DNA of 64,000 nt, taken from contig JASSKH010000010.1 in NCBI GenBank assembly GCA_031763025.1, positions 4,273,901-4,337,900 on the forward strand, read 5' to 3'. Shown piece after piece: positions 46,002 through 56,626 of this stretch (the first letter of the stretch is position 1; every line of letters begins with the position of its first letter). Under the pieces are notes generated by a model. That model made no database searches, was not told the origin of the DNA, and saw only the letters and a list, made by a program, of their open reading frames with translations. A program made the position numbers and the translations under genes. This DNA comes from Macrocystis pyrifera (taxonomy: Eukaryota; Sar; Phaeophyceae; Laminariales; Laminariaceae).

Positions 46002-46481
46002 GTGTCAAGGTCAGCAATCCACCGCAATCTAACCAACTTCTTGAGGACTAATTTACTGTTCATCAAGGATAATGGATTTCTCTCCTCGGTCGATGTTTCC
46101 TGCCGTCTTTTTGCCCACTATTGATTACATGTACCACGAAAGAAAAGCAACATGAGCGGTTGAACTCAAGTCAACTAATTGGCCGTTTATTTCCGGATCG
46201 CCCTAAAAAGAAAAGACACCAGATCGTGGAATTGAAAGCATGTGATGGATGATGTGGAGGGTTAGATATGAAACATTGGCGCCGCCCACCCCCGGCGCAT
46301 TACCCATGATTCAAACTAACGCGAGGGATTCCACAGCAATGGCCCTTGTTCGTCTGGCCAGCTCCTCCTTCACCCAGTTCAGGGTGGATTTCCTGTTGAT
46401 GACGTGGTGTGTTAATAGCACACAGAAGATTCCCTCCACCCTCGATGATGCTGTCATGTTCAGGGTCATAGCGGTCGGGTG
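46002..46481 (-). repeat. Right arm of the giant palindrome, distal part
   Basis: It continues the reverse complement of the left arm (28,892 back to about 28,410) after the nested insertions. Homology stops at CCACCCGACC, where an LTR fragment begins. Confidence 0.9.
46321..46481 (-). pseudogene. MULE-2 exon with the catalytic Glu region
   Basis: The minus strand encodes NMTASSRVEG, then VINRKSTLNWVKEELARRTR, the block with the third catalytic residue. Here the codon that is TAA in MULE-1 is ATC, so this copy lacks that stop. Its splice donor has changed from GTGAGT to GTTAGT. The upstream exon is cut off by the LTR fragment at 46,482. Confidence 0.8.
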
Positions 46482-46605
46482 GTTTGATTTTACTCAGAAA
46501 CACGACATATAAGATCCATGGTAGATTGGGGAGTTCCATGCTGGAAAGGGGTTCCGGCAGTAGGGTATTGGGATATCGGGGTAATGTGTGCCCACCAATG
46601 GGCAC
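46482..46605 (+). mobile_element. 5' fragment of a copia-3-family LTR
   Basis: TTTGATTTTACTCAGAAACACGAC through GTGTGCCCACCAATG matches the first 125 bp of the LTR at 59,278. It truncates the palindrome arm. Confidence 0.75.
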
Positions 46606-46704
46606 TGTGACAAAAGGTAGGGCATTTTTCTTGATTACGACGCATTCCTATTGGTCAATATCCGAAAATATAAGGGGTTTACCGAGTGAGATATATTACG
46701 ACTT

Positions 46705-47322
46705 TTGATTACGACGATTTCTATTGGCCAAGAGGCCAAAATTACCCCGAAATCACCCCGAGGCTCGAATTCCGCTCACTGGACTGTCAAGTTTCGTGTA
46801 CGAGCGGCACCTTTCTCGCGGCGCCAACACATCATCAACAACAGAGCAGTAGCGGCGCAGCAGCAGCAGCAGCACAGCAGTAGCAGCAGCAGCAGCAGCA
46901 GCAGCAGACCAGGCAGTCAGAGCTCTCCGTGTCAAGCTCCAGATGCCAAAGAGGAGGAGCAGTGCCAGGAAGAGTACCAACAGCCTCCAGCAGCAGCACC
47001 CGCAAAGCAGCTGACTTCACCGGGAACACCGTTCTACTACTACAGTTTTAGACAGGAGGACCAGTGCCAGCACTGTCGACAGCAGCAGCAACAACAACCA
47101 CCACGTCAGCAGCAGCAACATCAGCAGCAACAGCAGCAGCAACAGCAGCAGCAACAGCCGCCGACCAGGCAGCGGCAGGAAACAGTCGACCAGGCAGCTC
47201 GAGCTCTCCTACGAGACCAGGGTCAGGATTTCCGGGGGCCACGGCTTGAAGCCGCCCGTTCTGTTGTACTCACAGGTGAACTGCGGGTTGTATTACTCTG
47301 TTTTATGTTACACGCTTGTTGA
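46705..47322 (+). CDS. Poly-Q ORF of unknown status
   Basis: A 205-codon frame dominated by CAG/CAA repeats (Gln and Ser runs at about 46,855-46,905 and 47,081-47,175) with the phrase PCQAPDAKEEEQCQEEYQQP between. The gag of copia-3 has a similar poly-Q tract and an LTR fragment of that family lies just upstream, so this may be a gag remnant. A host origin cannot be excluded. No domain is recognised. Confidence 0.3.
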   Translation: MITTISIGQEAKITPKSPRGSNSAHWTVKFRVRAAPFSRRQHIINNRAVAAQQQQQHSSSSSSSSSSRPGSQSSPCQAPDAKEEEQCQEEYQQPPAAAPAKQLTSPGTPFYYYSFRQEDQCQHCRQQQQQQPPRQQQQHQQQQQQQQQQQQPPTRQRQETVDQAARALLRDQGQDFRGPRLEAARSVVLTGELRVVLLCFMLHAC

Positions 47323-49000
47323 TCCAGAGCACAGTTAAACAACTACCAACTTGGCAGTGTTATCACGGTGGTCAAGAGCAGACTTGCCTGTTTCGTCAGA
47401 ACGAGTGGCGCAGTTTGGTTTTTTTACAAGACTCGACATCGCCTCGACCGGTCGTACGTCGTCCGTCTCGCTTGTTGAACCCATCCCCAGATGACTCCTG
47501 TGCTGACCGCCCTATTCTTCAGGAAGCAACGGGGATCAGTTCGTACATCGATAATGAGCCGACCGCCTTGATCCAGCCTGCCCTTCTTCTCCAAAGCTGG
47601 AGATGGAGTCCCTGCCGAGTATCGTGTTCGACCCCTCCGCCGCCGCTGCCGCTGCCCATGTCCTTCGCAAGAGCGACCAGCCGGGTGGACAAGGAGGTTC
47701 TTGGTGTAGACGCGAGTGGGAGACGGTCGATTCGGGGGGCAAAACGTGGCGGCCATCAATGCACTTCCCCATCGCGGCACGACCTTCCTCTTCCTCTTGC
47801 AGAGGGTCCCTTCTGGATTCACACAGGAGACGTTCCCTACTGCTCTCGAGGATCGAGTAGGGTGAGCGTAACCAACCACGAGTGCCATGACAAATAACAT
47901 CAGGGTACGTTTTTTCCTGCGCCCCTTTTTTTTGTGGCAGGAGTACCTGCACTCTTTTTTCGTCTTTGCGCCAACTTGCACGGCGACCGCCTTTCTGCTC
48001 GATGGACCCATTGCGCTGATTAGCTTCGCGATCAAAACGGATGCTGCGCAGGCTTTCAACAACTGTGGCGTAGAAGCGGCGAATACCTTGCACTTGCACC
48101 CACTCGCTAAGTTGAAATTGGTAGCGTACTCGTCTCGATAACACGCCGCTATGACGGCATGCCTGCTGGGGGAGCAGTTGCCGAACAGCGCCATTCCGTT
48201 CTCCCGCTGCACGAGCGCTCGTCTCAACGACACACAACGGGACTAAGGTTATATGATACCTCCAACTCGGTCGTTCTGTGCAAAACAATGGTCGACTCGA
48301 AGTGCGCCATCGCCTCGCCTCTGCGTTCCCTGTACCCGAGAACCTGGCGCCCGGTTGGAGAATTATCGAGCAAATACGATAGCCGGTCAATCCTCTATCA
48401 TCGAATATGTCGGTACTGCAATACGTAGCCGTAACGCCCAGCGCCCCTCAAGTGCTACACACAGAAGTACCCTCGTCCTTCCCGCCCTCGTCTACGCCCC
48501 TCTCCGCGAAGAAGGTCTCGTCTATGCCCTATCCGCGAAACAGGTGCGCCTGTACAGCACCAGCTACTCTCCGCGCGTGAAGCTCTCTGTCCCGGGGAAG
48601 CTCGGACGCAGCTGGTTGGGCTGTGGGGAGCGGTCAAGATCATGAGGGAAACATCACTAGGTGCCTTCGTCCTGTACGCCAGGTCGCCGCCAATACCTGT
48701 GTCATGAAAGGCCGGGTAAGCGACGAGAAAGCGTTGCACAGAACGACATGCGATATCTACTGCCGCAGGCCGGGACGCAGCGCCCGGAACCGGCGCCCTA
48801 TCTCCCACCTGCAGGAAATCGCAGCAGACGGTGACGAGGGATTTGATGCAGCCGTAGAGGCGAGCGTGCTGCCCAGGAAGTGGGAGGGTTTGTTGAGGGA
48901 GGGAGGGAGGGAGGGGGGGCGTGCACGCTAAGACAATACACGGCCAGAGTCTGCTGAACCTGCGTCTTTCGATGATTTAGCGTTGCGGGGCATATATATC
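47323..49000. other. Unresolved interval with overlapping ORFs
   Basis: Long ORFs exist on both strands (47,424-48,233 and 47,536-48,390 minus; 47,316-47,897 plus) without a recognisable motif. The plus strand around 48,148-48,200 encodes AAMTACLLGEQLPN, faintly like the MULE block at 27,850, so a decayed transposase is possible but not established. Confidence 0.25.
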
Positions 49001-49019
49001 ATCCGCAGGCGGAATCTTA

Positions 49020-49440
49020 CAAGCCACCGCTGGACGATGGTGCAGAGGCAATGGCGACTTCAACAACGAGGACCTTCTTACGGGGAACACCGCAAAGCGA
49101 GCAGGTGAGTCATTAGTCGTTTGCTGGAGCTCTAACGTAAGGCTGGCGGCATGCGTGTAAATATTTTTTTTTTTTGCATATGGTGGAGTCTGACATTTCT
49201 GATGTAAGCGAACGATAATGTGTAGCCCTTGCGTGTGATTGAGACTTCGGTTTCACTGTCTCATACGCTCATCTGGCGTGGACCGCATATAATCTTCCTT
49301 TTGATCGCCAGATAGCACTGATGATGAAGGTGACGACGCTGCAGGTGGAGCCAGAGCAGGCAACGAGTGGATTGGTCTCGCCCTTGACCAGGACGACAAA
49401 GTCGCGGGTCTAATGCGACCAGGCGACAGGGATATACTGG
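49020..49440 (+). pseudogene. Possible two-exon start of a split gene
   Basis: A frame ending NNEDLLTGNTAKRA meets a GTGAGT donor at about 49,107, and an acceptor (GATCGCCAG) at about 49,311 begins an exon reading STDDEGDDAAGGARAGNEWI, then DQDDKVAGLMRPGDRDIL, before another GTGAGC donor at 49,440. The junction creates an in-phase Asp. The acidic N-terminus recalls the MULE-1 exon at 11,906 (DESDDDYGAKNSAG), but the resemblance is compositional. Whether it belongs with the ORF at 49,950 is inference. Confidence 0.4.
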
Positions 49441-49949
49441 TGAGCGGCGGGTGTAGATGCTTGTAAAACTATCCAAACAACATGTGGAGGCTTGCAAACT
49501 TCAGTGCGTGTGTTAGCATCCTAATCTCGGTTACGAGTCGTGCTAAGGCATGGGGAGTACTCTTGTTGGCAGGGAGATGGCTAGCTAGCTTTCTTAAACA
49601 AATAGATAGCGGTACTACTGTAGTAATATAACTTCTATAATGTGGTATGTAAACTGGGTCAAATGCGCGTACCTTTCGGATGTACAAGAGTGGCTGCTCA
49701 CTTGAATCTGCGGACACGCTTCGAAGTCGTTTGTGGGCCACAACCAATCACCGCTGTCGTGGCAACATTATTCTTGCCTTCTTGTTGCGTCCCTCATATC
49801 CAGGGCTACCGCCGGTATCTCTGCACTCTCCATTCGTCATTGCCATTACCAGGAAGATAGCCAGTCAACCTCAAAGCTATGCTTCGGTGTCTGAGAAACG
49901 CGGATAGCTCCCGATCATGAACGTCGCTGCGGGGTCGTCAGGGGGGTGA

Positions 49950-50176
49950 TGCAGCAAGCATTGATAATGATTTCAAGCACTGCCGTGGCCACGCCTCGAA
50001 GTTTTGCTCCCAACCCCTCAGTGCAGTATTCATTGGCGCCATCCATGGTCGCGGCCAGGACGGTGGGGGCAAGGGCAAATATTTGTGTCCGCACATTGCG
50101 GGTGAATATCGCCAGGGGAGGGTGAGCGGAGGGGATGGCGGTTGTACACCGATGGAGGAATCCGAAGGTTGCCAGG
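49950..50176 (+). pseudogene. Cys/His-rich ORF interrupted by copia-2, 5' part
   Basis: The frame reads DAASIDNDFKHCRGHASKFC, then VFIGAIHGRGQDGGGKGKYL, CPHIAGEYRQGR and MEESEGCQ up to the insertion site. After removing copia-2 and one copy of the duplication CCAGG, it continues in the same frame at 57,071 as ECTHRKGGWSQIDPGPIIG to a stop at 57,151. The site falls inside a CQEC motif. Cys and His spacing (HCRGH, KFC, CPH, CQECTH) hints at metal binding, but I recognise no family. It could be a transposon exon or a host gene. Confidence 0.5.
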
Positions 50177-50615
50177 TATTATGGAATGTTAGCACATGAC
50201 CATGTATGAGTCAATATTCAAGTAGCACTGCTGCTGTATCGGAGATCTCGTATGTAGGTGTCGGTTCGTATGTAACGTCTATGTATATGCGGAGGAATTA
50301 CTGTCGCAGCATTCTCTGCTTGTAGGATCGGATATCACTCTCTGATGTGACCTTTATCCGGATCGTGATGGTATCCTAGCTGCCTATCCATCTCTGGAAG
50401 CTGTCGTCATCTGGACTCCTGCATTCTCTGTGGAGTACATCTGTGTGTGTTGGCTATCTAAGCGCCAGTGTTTACGTGTTATCACGTCCTCTTCTCTCTA
50501 CCACACGGGAGTATCTTACTCCCCGGGCCACCGCTTGCCGGTGTCATATCTCGGGTAACACCGAGGACACAGCCTCTGTCTACATTGTCAGGGTACAACG
50601 CAAATATCCATATTA
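50177..50615 (+). repeat. copia-2 5' LTR
   Basis: It begins TATTATGGAATG and ends AAATATCCATATTA. Most differences from the 3' LTR are A here and G there. Confidence 0.93.
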
Positions 50616-50626
50616 GGTTATGAGCC
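50616..50626 (+). promoter_or_regulatory. copia-2 primer-binding site matching an initiator-tRNA anticodon region
   Basis: GGTTATGAGCC directly follows the LTR. Its complement GGCTCATAACC equals the anticodon stem-loop of yeast-type initiator methionine tRNA (loop CUCAUAA), rather than a tRNA 3' end, which would give TGG at this point. Drosophila copia and yeast Ty5 are known to use such half-tRNA primers. The match weakens after 11 nt. Confidence 0.6.
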
Positions 50627-51495
50627 TCGAGTTTGGCGAGTACTGTGCACACACATCTTCTCTGCGGAGGTCTCTTCTGTCGGAGTGAGCTTCTGCTGGA
50701 GGTCTACATTGAGTCAACCCGTCTGCTGTTGGATCCGGACTGATCACCTGGATTCTCGGCTGCACATTCGGTACGATACTGTTGTGTGTAAAGCGTTCGG
50801 AGGCATAACTTCTAGGCGTTGATCGCGGTCGGCGAATAGAGTTGTGCAGGGTTGTTGGTTTGCACGTGCAGAGTACCGTTCAGGTGTTCCGCGTGTGTGT
50901 AATTGATTTCCCGAAATCGCCTGCGCGTGTCGTATCGCGAGGCGTAATCTGTCCAAGATACCTTCCAGCTGCTGGGTGCCGACTTAGTAGGGTGTGTAAA
51001 GGGTGAGGATCTGGCTAGGCTGGGTGCATCCGTTGCGGCAGCCTCATAAATACAACGTGCTTCACGTTACCTGCGCGCGCGTCATCACGCAAGGCACGGT
51101 CTACATCCAAGACTACCTTCTCGCTCCATTTGTGGTGCGTGCGTACGCTTGAGGATTCGATCAGTCTGAGCAATGCATCTGACCCGTGTGACTGCAGGAC
51201 GTGGCCGGAGTTGACGCCTCCGACGCCACACACCGCAGCTTAGTCACCTGTGGTAGGTTCTTCCCGTGTCTCCTGGAGCATAGGAGTCTGGGCGGATACT
51301 GATGAGTGTCCGGCGGACTAGGGTTGTGAGCGTCAGGGCTGCAATCCTGCAAAGCCTACATCCGTGTAGCAAAACTATCGCCTTGCACCGTCCCTTGCGC
51401 GTCGAGCTTACTCAGGTACTCGGGGCGTTATACGTGTGAGGAAAGCCTGCGCGCCTTGCGCGTAGCCCCGGTCGCTGCCTAAGGGTCATGAGGCG
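50627..51495 (+). other. copia-2 leader
   Basis: About 870 bp between primer site and gag without a convincing ORF; presumably an untranslated leader with packaging signals. Confidence 0.5.
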
Positions 51496-52386
51496 ATGGC
51501 AGAATCATCGAACACCGCGTTGAAAAAGACGCTCGAAACCGTGGGTCAGTGCAAGGATAAACGAGATTACCGAGAATGGGCGGACAAGTTTCGGATGGCG
51601 GTGGGTCTCTATTCGCAGGAACTTCTGAAGATCCTCGACGGAGAAACGTGCCCTGGAGGCGAAGGAACCGACGCTGCCACGGCAGCATCCAACTGGAAAA
51701 TTCGTATCAACCAAATGTACTCTCTTATCTACTTCTCCACCGTCGAATCTGCCCACATCACCACGAAGCCTTTCCAAGGCAAGTCTGGGGGCGAAATGGG
51801 CAATGGGGCAGCGGCTTGGGCGGCCCTCAAGGAGCGCTTCGCCGGAAATACAAAAGAATCTCGGCGAGTCCTCAGGGAGCAGCTCCACACCGCAAAGCTC
51901 CGACATGGTCAGAACGTCATCGACTTCCTGGCGACCATGGACGACCTCAAGCTTCGGCTTGAAGATATGGGGGAGTCCACACCGAGGGAGACGTTCGAGG
52001 ACCTGGTGTTAAATGCTCTCGTCCACTCGTCCGAGTACAGTTTCCTGCGGGACATGCACAACAGGCAACCGTTCCCAGATTTCGAGGAAATCAAGCGAAT
52101 AGCTGTAAAGTACTTTATTGATGCACAGTCGAGGAAGTCGTCGGGGCCCGCGGTCTCAGGCCGTGGTGCCGCAATGGCTGCAACCAACAAAGACCGATGC
52201 CACAACTGCAACGAGTACGGCCACTACCAGCGCGACTGCCCTAAGCGGGCAAGAAGAGCCGGTCCAAGCCGGGAAAGTCGCGGTGGAAGCACAAGGGCAA
52301 GAAGGGCGGCGGAGAACCCTCTCCAAAGTGGTGCAGCTACCACAAGACGACCAATCATAGCGACAATGAGTGCAAGGCTCAGCTAG
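51496..52386 (+). CDS. gag: copia-2 gag
   Basis: An open 296-codon frame: KTLETVGQCKDKRDYREWAD, SNWKIRINQMYSLIYFSTVE, AAWAALKERFAGNTKESRRV, IDFLATMDDLKLRLEDMGE, then a perfect zinc knuckle CHNCNEYGHYQRDC at about 52,198-52,239. This is the copia capsid/nucleocapsid order. The last 40 codons are off-frame: the second zinc-binding block expected here (WCSYHKTTNHSDNEC) is encoded near 52,328-52,372 in the frame that opens into protease. A shift near 52,290 therefore either breaks gag-pol or forms its boundary. The start is the first ATG with capsid similarity. Confidence 0.85.
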   Translation: MAESSNTALKKTLETVGQCKDKRDYREWADKFRMAVGLYSQELLKILDGETCPGGEGTDAATAASNWKIRINQMYSLIYFSTVESAHITTKPFQGKSGGEMGNGAAAWAALKERFAGNTKESRRVLREQLHTAKLRHGQNVIDFLATMDDLKLRLEDMGESTPRETFEDLVLNALVHSSEYSFLRDMHNRQPFPDFEEIKRIAVKYFIDAQSRKSSGPAVSGRGAAMAATNKDRCHNCNEYGHYQRDCPKRARRAGPSRESRGGSTRARRAAENPLQSGAATTRRPIIATMSARLS

Positions 52387-53235
52387 AGATCCAGTCGCTG
52401 ACTGTGCCCCTGGTGATGCTGCAGCCTCCAGGGCAAGGCAGTTTTAGCCACGTCGAAAGCGCACACCAGGCCGCTCTTCCTCAACCACCATCGGGGGCCG
52501 CTGGTTTCGCTCACGTCGCGAGCGCGCCCATGGTTCCGCCTCCTCCGCAGACACCGAACAATTTTGGCTACTCGTTCACCGCGATGGGCGTGCCCCTGCC
52601 AGCAGCGGCCACGCCGTCTCGTGGGGCTCCCACCGCGGAGTCCGGTGCTGAACAGGCAGAACCTGCGTCTGCTCCAGCGGCATCACTGCCGAACAACCGT
52701 CTACCCGATGTGGTCTTCCGAGCGCTTATGGCAAGCACTCCCGACCTGTCCGGTGGAGGTGGGCTTCGCACCGACGGCACCAACATTGAGCTGTTAGTCG
52801 ACAGCGGAGCATCATTCCACTTCGTCGACCCGGAGCTGACTCCGGTATTGCTAGCCTCAATGCGGAACTATGAATCTCTACTGGTTCCTCACCAGATTGT
52901 CCCGGCTGGTAATAACATCCTTTACGGGGTAGCTGCGGGCAGCATCACCGACACCATTACCGATGACGGTGGGAACATGCAGGATTTCTCTTTCCGTGCA
53001 ATCATCGTACCTGGGCTGGGGATGAACCTGTTCTCCGTCTCCTTGGCGGGATAGCTGCGCTGTTTTACCCAGACAAACCGCGGTTGGAGAAGGGCGACCT
53101 CGTTGTGCCGATGAAAACCTTGGGTGTCGATGCCAAGACCGGAAAAATCAGGTGTTCCATCACTGTTGCGCTTGAAAACCGTGCTGGGATCTCCGTGAAG
53201 TCTAATGGTGCTGCCTTAAAGGTGGTGTCTGCTGA
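52328..53235 (+). pseudogene. pol: copia-2 protease
   Basis: The frame with WCSYHKTTNHSDNECKAQLE continues through a Pro/Ala linker to the retropepsin site IELLVDSGASFHFVDPEL near 52,787-52,835 and IIVPGLGMNLFSVSLAG. A stop at 53,052-53,054 marks a shift; the next frame continues IAALFYPDKPRLEKGDLVVP to ADLWHRRM, the start of integrase. Protease releases the mature proteins from the polyprotein. Confidence 0.83.
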
Positions 53236-53238
53236 CCT

Positions 53239-54330
53239 GTGGCACCGTCGCATGCCAACCACAACAGCATGGAAGTTCTGCGGAAGATGCCGCACAGCGG
53301 TGTCGAATACAACGATAATCTGACGCCGTGCGACGTCTGCCCATTCGGCAAGAGTGAGCAACAACCCCACCCGAAACAAGCGTCGTATGACGTCAAGCAA
53401 CCGTTTGAGTTTGTCACTGTTGACACCATGGGACCGATCAACCCTCCGGCACTGAGCGGCTACACCTACGTAACCAAGTTTGTTGATCAGCTGACGAAAT
53501 GGAAGGAGATCTTCCTCATCAAGCGCAAGACACACACCATTGACTCGCTCGTGCTGTTCAACAAGGCCGTCGTGATTCCGTCCGGAGAGCGTTTAGTCCG
53601 CCTGAGAGGGGATAAAGGTACGGACTTTACGAGTGAGGAGTTCCGTCAGTACTGTCTAGACATCGGCGTCAAATTGGAGTTTGCGTCTACGAACACCCCT
53701 CAGCAGATCGGCGCGAACGAGCGGGCAGGTCGAACGCTTGCTGGTATCGTGCGCTGTTTGCTTGCTGATTCGGGTCTCCCGAGTTCTCTCTGGGGGGAGT
53801 TGATGCTGACAGCAGTCTACCTGAGCAACAGGGTCCCACATGCGGCGTTGAGCAACGGTACGCCCTACAAGGCACTCTACGGCAACGATGCTTACCTCGG
53901 GAACATTCGAGTGATCGGGGCTAGGTCCTTTGTGCACGTAGAGACCCACACCAAGAAATTGGAGTCGCGTGCTTGGGAAGGACGCCTGGTTGGATACAGC
54001 ACGGACAGCAAGTCTTACCGGGTCTACACTCCAGCGACGAAACGTGTCAGAGAGAGTCGAAATGTTGTCTTCATTGAGACGCCCTCTGCACTGCCTCGCG
54101 TGGAGGTCGGTGGTTTTGACGACGGAAAGTTCACGTTCGACAAAAGTGACGACTTGGTGAGGGGATGTGCGCGAATACGCGTCCAACCAGAAATCGGTTC
54201 GCCTTTTCCTAACCTAGATGCTGCAGAGCCGATAGTGACAGACCTTTGGGGAAAATCCGTTATGTCACCAACCGCGACCTTGGCATTAGCCCTGTTGCTC
54301 CTACCCCGCCTGTTTCGCCTGGGGGAGTGA
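53239..54330 (+). CDS. pol: copia-2 integrase
   Basis: Open frame of 363 codons. The zinc finger is HANHNSMEVLRKMPHSGV with CDVCPFGK. The DDE core is complete: FVTVDTMGPINPPALSGY near 53,409-53,460, RLRGDKGTDFTSEEFRQY near 53,600-53,652 and GANERAGRTLAG near 53,710-53,745. WGELMLTAVYLSNRVPH follows, then the copia integrase tail LVGYSTDSKSYRVYTPATKR and RNVVFIETPSALP. The tail is the piece retained in copia-1. A few residues of the zinc finger lie upstream across the frameshift near 53,250. The end of the frame overlaps the RT frame. Confidence 0.85.
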   Translation: MAPSHANHNSMEVLRKMPHSGVEYNDNLTPCDVCPFGKSEQQPHPKQASYDVKQPFEFVTVDTMGPINPPALSGYTYVTKFVDQLTKWKEIFLIKRKTHTIDSLVLFNKAVVIPSGERLVRLRGDKGTDFTSEEFRQYCLDIGVKLEFASTNTPQQIGANERAGRTLAGIVRCLLADSGLPSSLWGELMLTAVYLSNRVPHAALSNGTPYKALYGNDAYLGNIRVIGARSFVHVETHTKKLESRAWEGRLVGYSTDSKSYRVYTPATKRVRESRNVVFIETPSALPRVEVGGFDDGKFTFDKSDDLVRGCARIRVQPEIGSPFPNLDAAEPIVTDLWGKSVMSPTATLALALLLLPRLFRLGE

Positions 54331-56201
54331 GCTCTTCAGATCAGATTCCTCCGTCACCTGGCCCTCCGCCGCCCACTTCGCCATCGGGATCTACGTCATC
54401 TGGTGCTGCGAGTGGTGTTTCTTCGCGTGGCGTTTCTGCGCGTGGTGGTTCTTCACGTGGTGGTTCTGCGTCGCGCGGAGGTCGCGCGATTACACCGGCC
54501 GTAACCAGATCTGCCGCAAACCAGCCCAACGCCAGGACCCTCAGCGAACTGAGACGGCTCGGTTGTGCGTACTTCACGAAAGGGGGAGTGTCAGGGCGTC
54601 GCTTACAAGGACATGTCTCGATTCGTGGAGTACGCGTATGCCGTGCAGACTATGCAACCCGGAGTTCCGAAATCGTATGCGGAGGCCATGAAGCTGCCGG
54701 ACGCCGAATTTGGAGAGCTGCTGCAGACAAGGAAATGGCTAGTCTCAATGAACTAGGAGTGTACAAGCTTGTTCCGCGATCTTCTGTTCCTCCGGGACAG
54801 AAAGTCATCAACTCCAGGTGGGTTCTGAAGCGTAAGGCTGATAACTCATACAAGGCGTGGGCGGTGGCTCAAGGCTGGAACCAGGTTCCGGGTCTGGACT
54901 GCGGCAACACGTTTGCTCCGGTTTGCCGTCTACAAAGTATCCGAATGGTACTAGCCATTGCAGCGGAGCTGGACTTGGAAGTTGTTCAGCTGGACGTGAA
55001 AACTGCTTTTCTGTATGCCGATATTGAAGAAGAAGTGTTTGTAGCACAGCCGCCTGGTTATGAGACCAAGGGCAAGGATGGAGGCTCTCTGGTCATGAAG
55101 CTGAAAAACAAGCCTCTGGGCTAGCTCAGAGCCCCGGGAACTGGTTCCACGCAATTCATCCCGTCCTTAACGTCATCGGTTTTATCCCCCTGAAGTCTGA
55201 CATCTACATATACCGCCACAAGGGTGTCACCATCACCCTCACCTTGTACGTGGATGGTCTACTCGTGATTGGTAGCAACATCGGAGTGATCGAGAAGATC
55301 AAGGCACAGCTAATGGACAGGTTCAAGATGACCGACATGGGGGACGTGTCGCGTGTACTTGGGCTGCAGGTCACCCGCAACCGTGCGGAAAAGACGCTCA
55401 AAATTGACCAGGAGCATTACACCAAGTCTTCCCTGGAGCGATTCGGATTCGCAAACTGCAAGCCTAACCCCCGGTTACGGACCTGAACTCTCCACCAAGC
55501 AGCCGGAGGAGACACTGCTGAACACAGACGAGAAGCAGAGGTACCAAGCTAGCGTAGGCACGGTCATGGACCTGGCCTCTGTTCTCAGGTATGACATAAT
55601 GTACAAGTAGTTCGAGTCGGATCTCTCGTGCTATGTCAAATCCGTCGAAAGTGCACATGGTGGCGGCCAAGCACATTCTGCGGTACCTGGCAGGGTCCAC
55701 CGACTTCAGCATAGTATACAAGAAGGGAGGCTGTAAGCTTACGGCCTTCTCGGACTCTAACTGGGCCAACAACCCGGACAACGGCAAGTCGACATCGTGC
55801 TACATCTTGATGTTGGCCGGGCTCCCATTAGCTTCAAGTCTGGTCTTCAAAGCCTTACGGCCATGTCCACAATGGAAGCTGAGCTGGTTGCATCGGCACT
55901 CGCGATGAAGCAAATCGTGTTTTGCATGAACATGATGAAGGAGCTAAGGTTTGGGGAGCAGTTCGTTCAAGTGCCGCTTCACTGGGACAACACTGCAACT
56001 CTGCATGCCCTCGGAAACCGTTCGTACAGTTCTCGAACCAAGCACATTGCACTCCGTTACTTCTACATCCGCGAGCTGGTCACCGAGGGGACAATTTCGA
56101 TTCGCTACATTTCCACCAAAGACAACCCCGCCGACATCGGGACCAAGCATTTTGCCAAGCCGCGTTTCCAGCAACTACTAGACATCATCAACAACTTCTG
56201 A
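54246..56201 (+). pseudogene. pol: copia-2 reverse transcriptase and RNase H
   Basis: RT begins in the frame 54,246-55,124 (SRWVLKRKADNSYKAWAVAQ, FAPVCRLQSIRMVLAIAAE). It shifts near 55,115 and continues with the box LTLYVDGLLVIG at about 55,237-55,272, where the second catalytic Asp of YVDD is Gly. DMGDVSRVLGLQV follows, then a shift at the C run near 55,467, a stop at 55,608, and RNase H as LTAFSDSNWANNPDNGKS, a further shift near 55,800, STMEAELVASALAMK and HWDNTATLHALGN. The protein ends DIINNF at 56,201. At least five breaks plus the Asp loss make it inactive. Confidence 0.88.
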
Positions 56202-56617
56202 CGTCAACATCGTCGTCAACATCTTGTGTAATATGTTTGTGTCATCAACATTGTGTTTGTGTTTGTGTGTTTGTTTTGTTAATCTGTTATTTGTATGAAT
56301 CAGCTTGCTATTTCAATAGTCAACATTCGGTCTTGCACCACAACTGGTTGAACGAACCATGTAGGATTGAAGGTTATGGTAAAAAAATTGGTTTGTGCAG
56401 GATATGATAGCAGTACTTTTGCAAGCACATAAATGTAAGCACGTAAGGCACGAAACATTGTTATAATCTCTACTGGTTAACGCATCGAATAAAGTACTTG
56501 CTTGCAGTATGGAGCTATTTCTTGACTGCTTCTATTATCACCGACTTGATTTGTATTATTGACTCTATTTATTAAGCTTGATTTGTTTTTGTTTTTTTTA
56601 TCATCAAATTTCACATT

Positions 56618-56626
56618 GAGGGGGAG
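56618..56626 (+). promoter_or_regulatory. copia-2 polypurine tract
   Basis: GAGGGGGAG lies immediately upstream of the 3' LTR; it primes plus-strand DNA synthesis in LTR elements. Confidence 0.8.

Noticed and set aside
48140-48205. Second MULE transposase
   Set aside because: AAMTACLLGEQLPN is suggestive, but neither the preceding Asp motif nor the following HCL block is present.
47424-48390. Host gene on the minus strand (ORFs of 269 and 284 codons)
   Set aside because: Two overlapping frames of similar length, no motif, GC-rich sequence and no clear splice structure.
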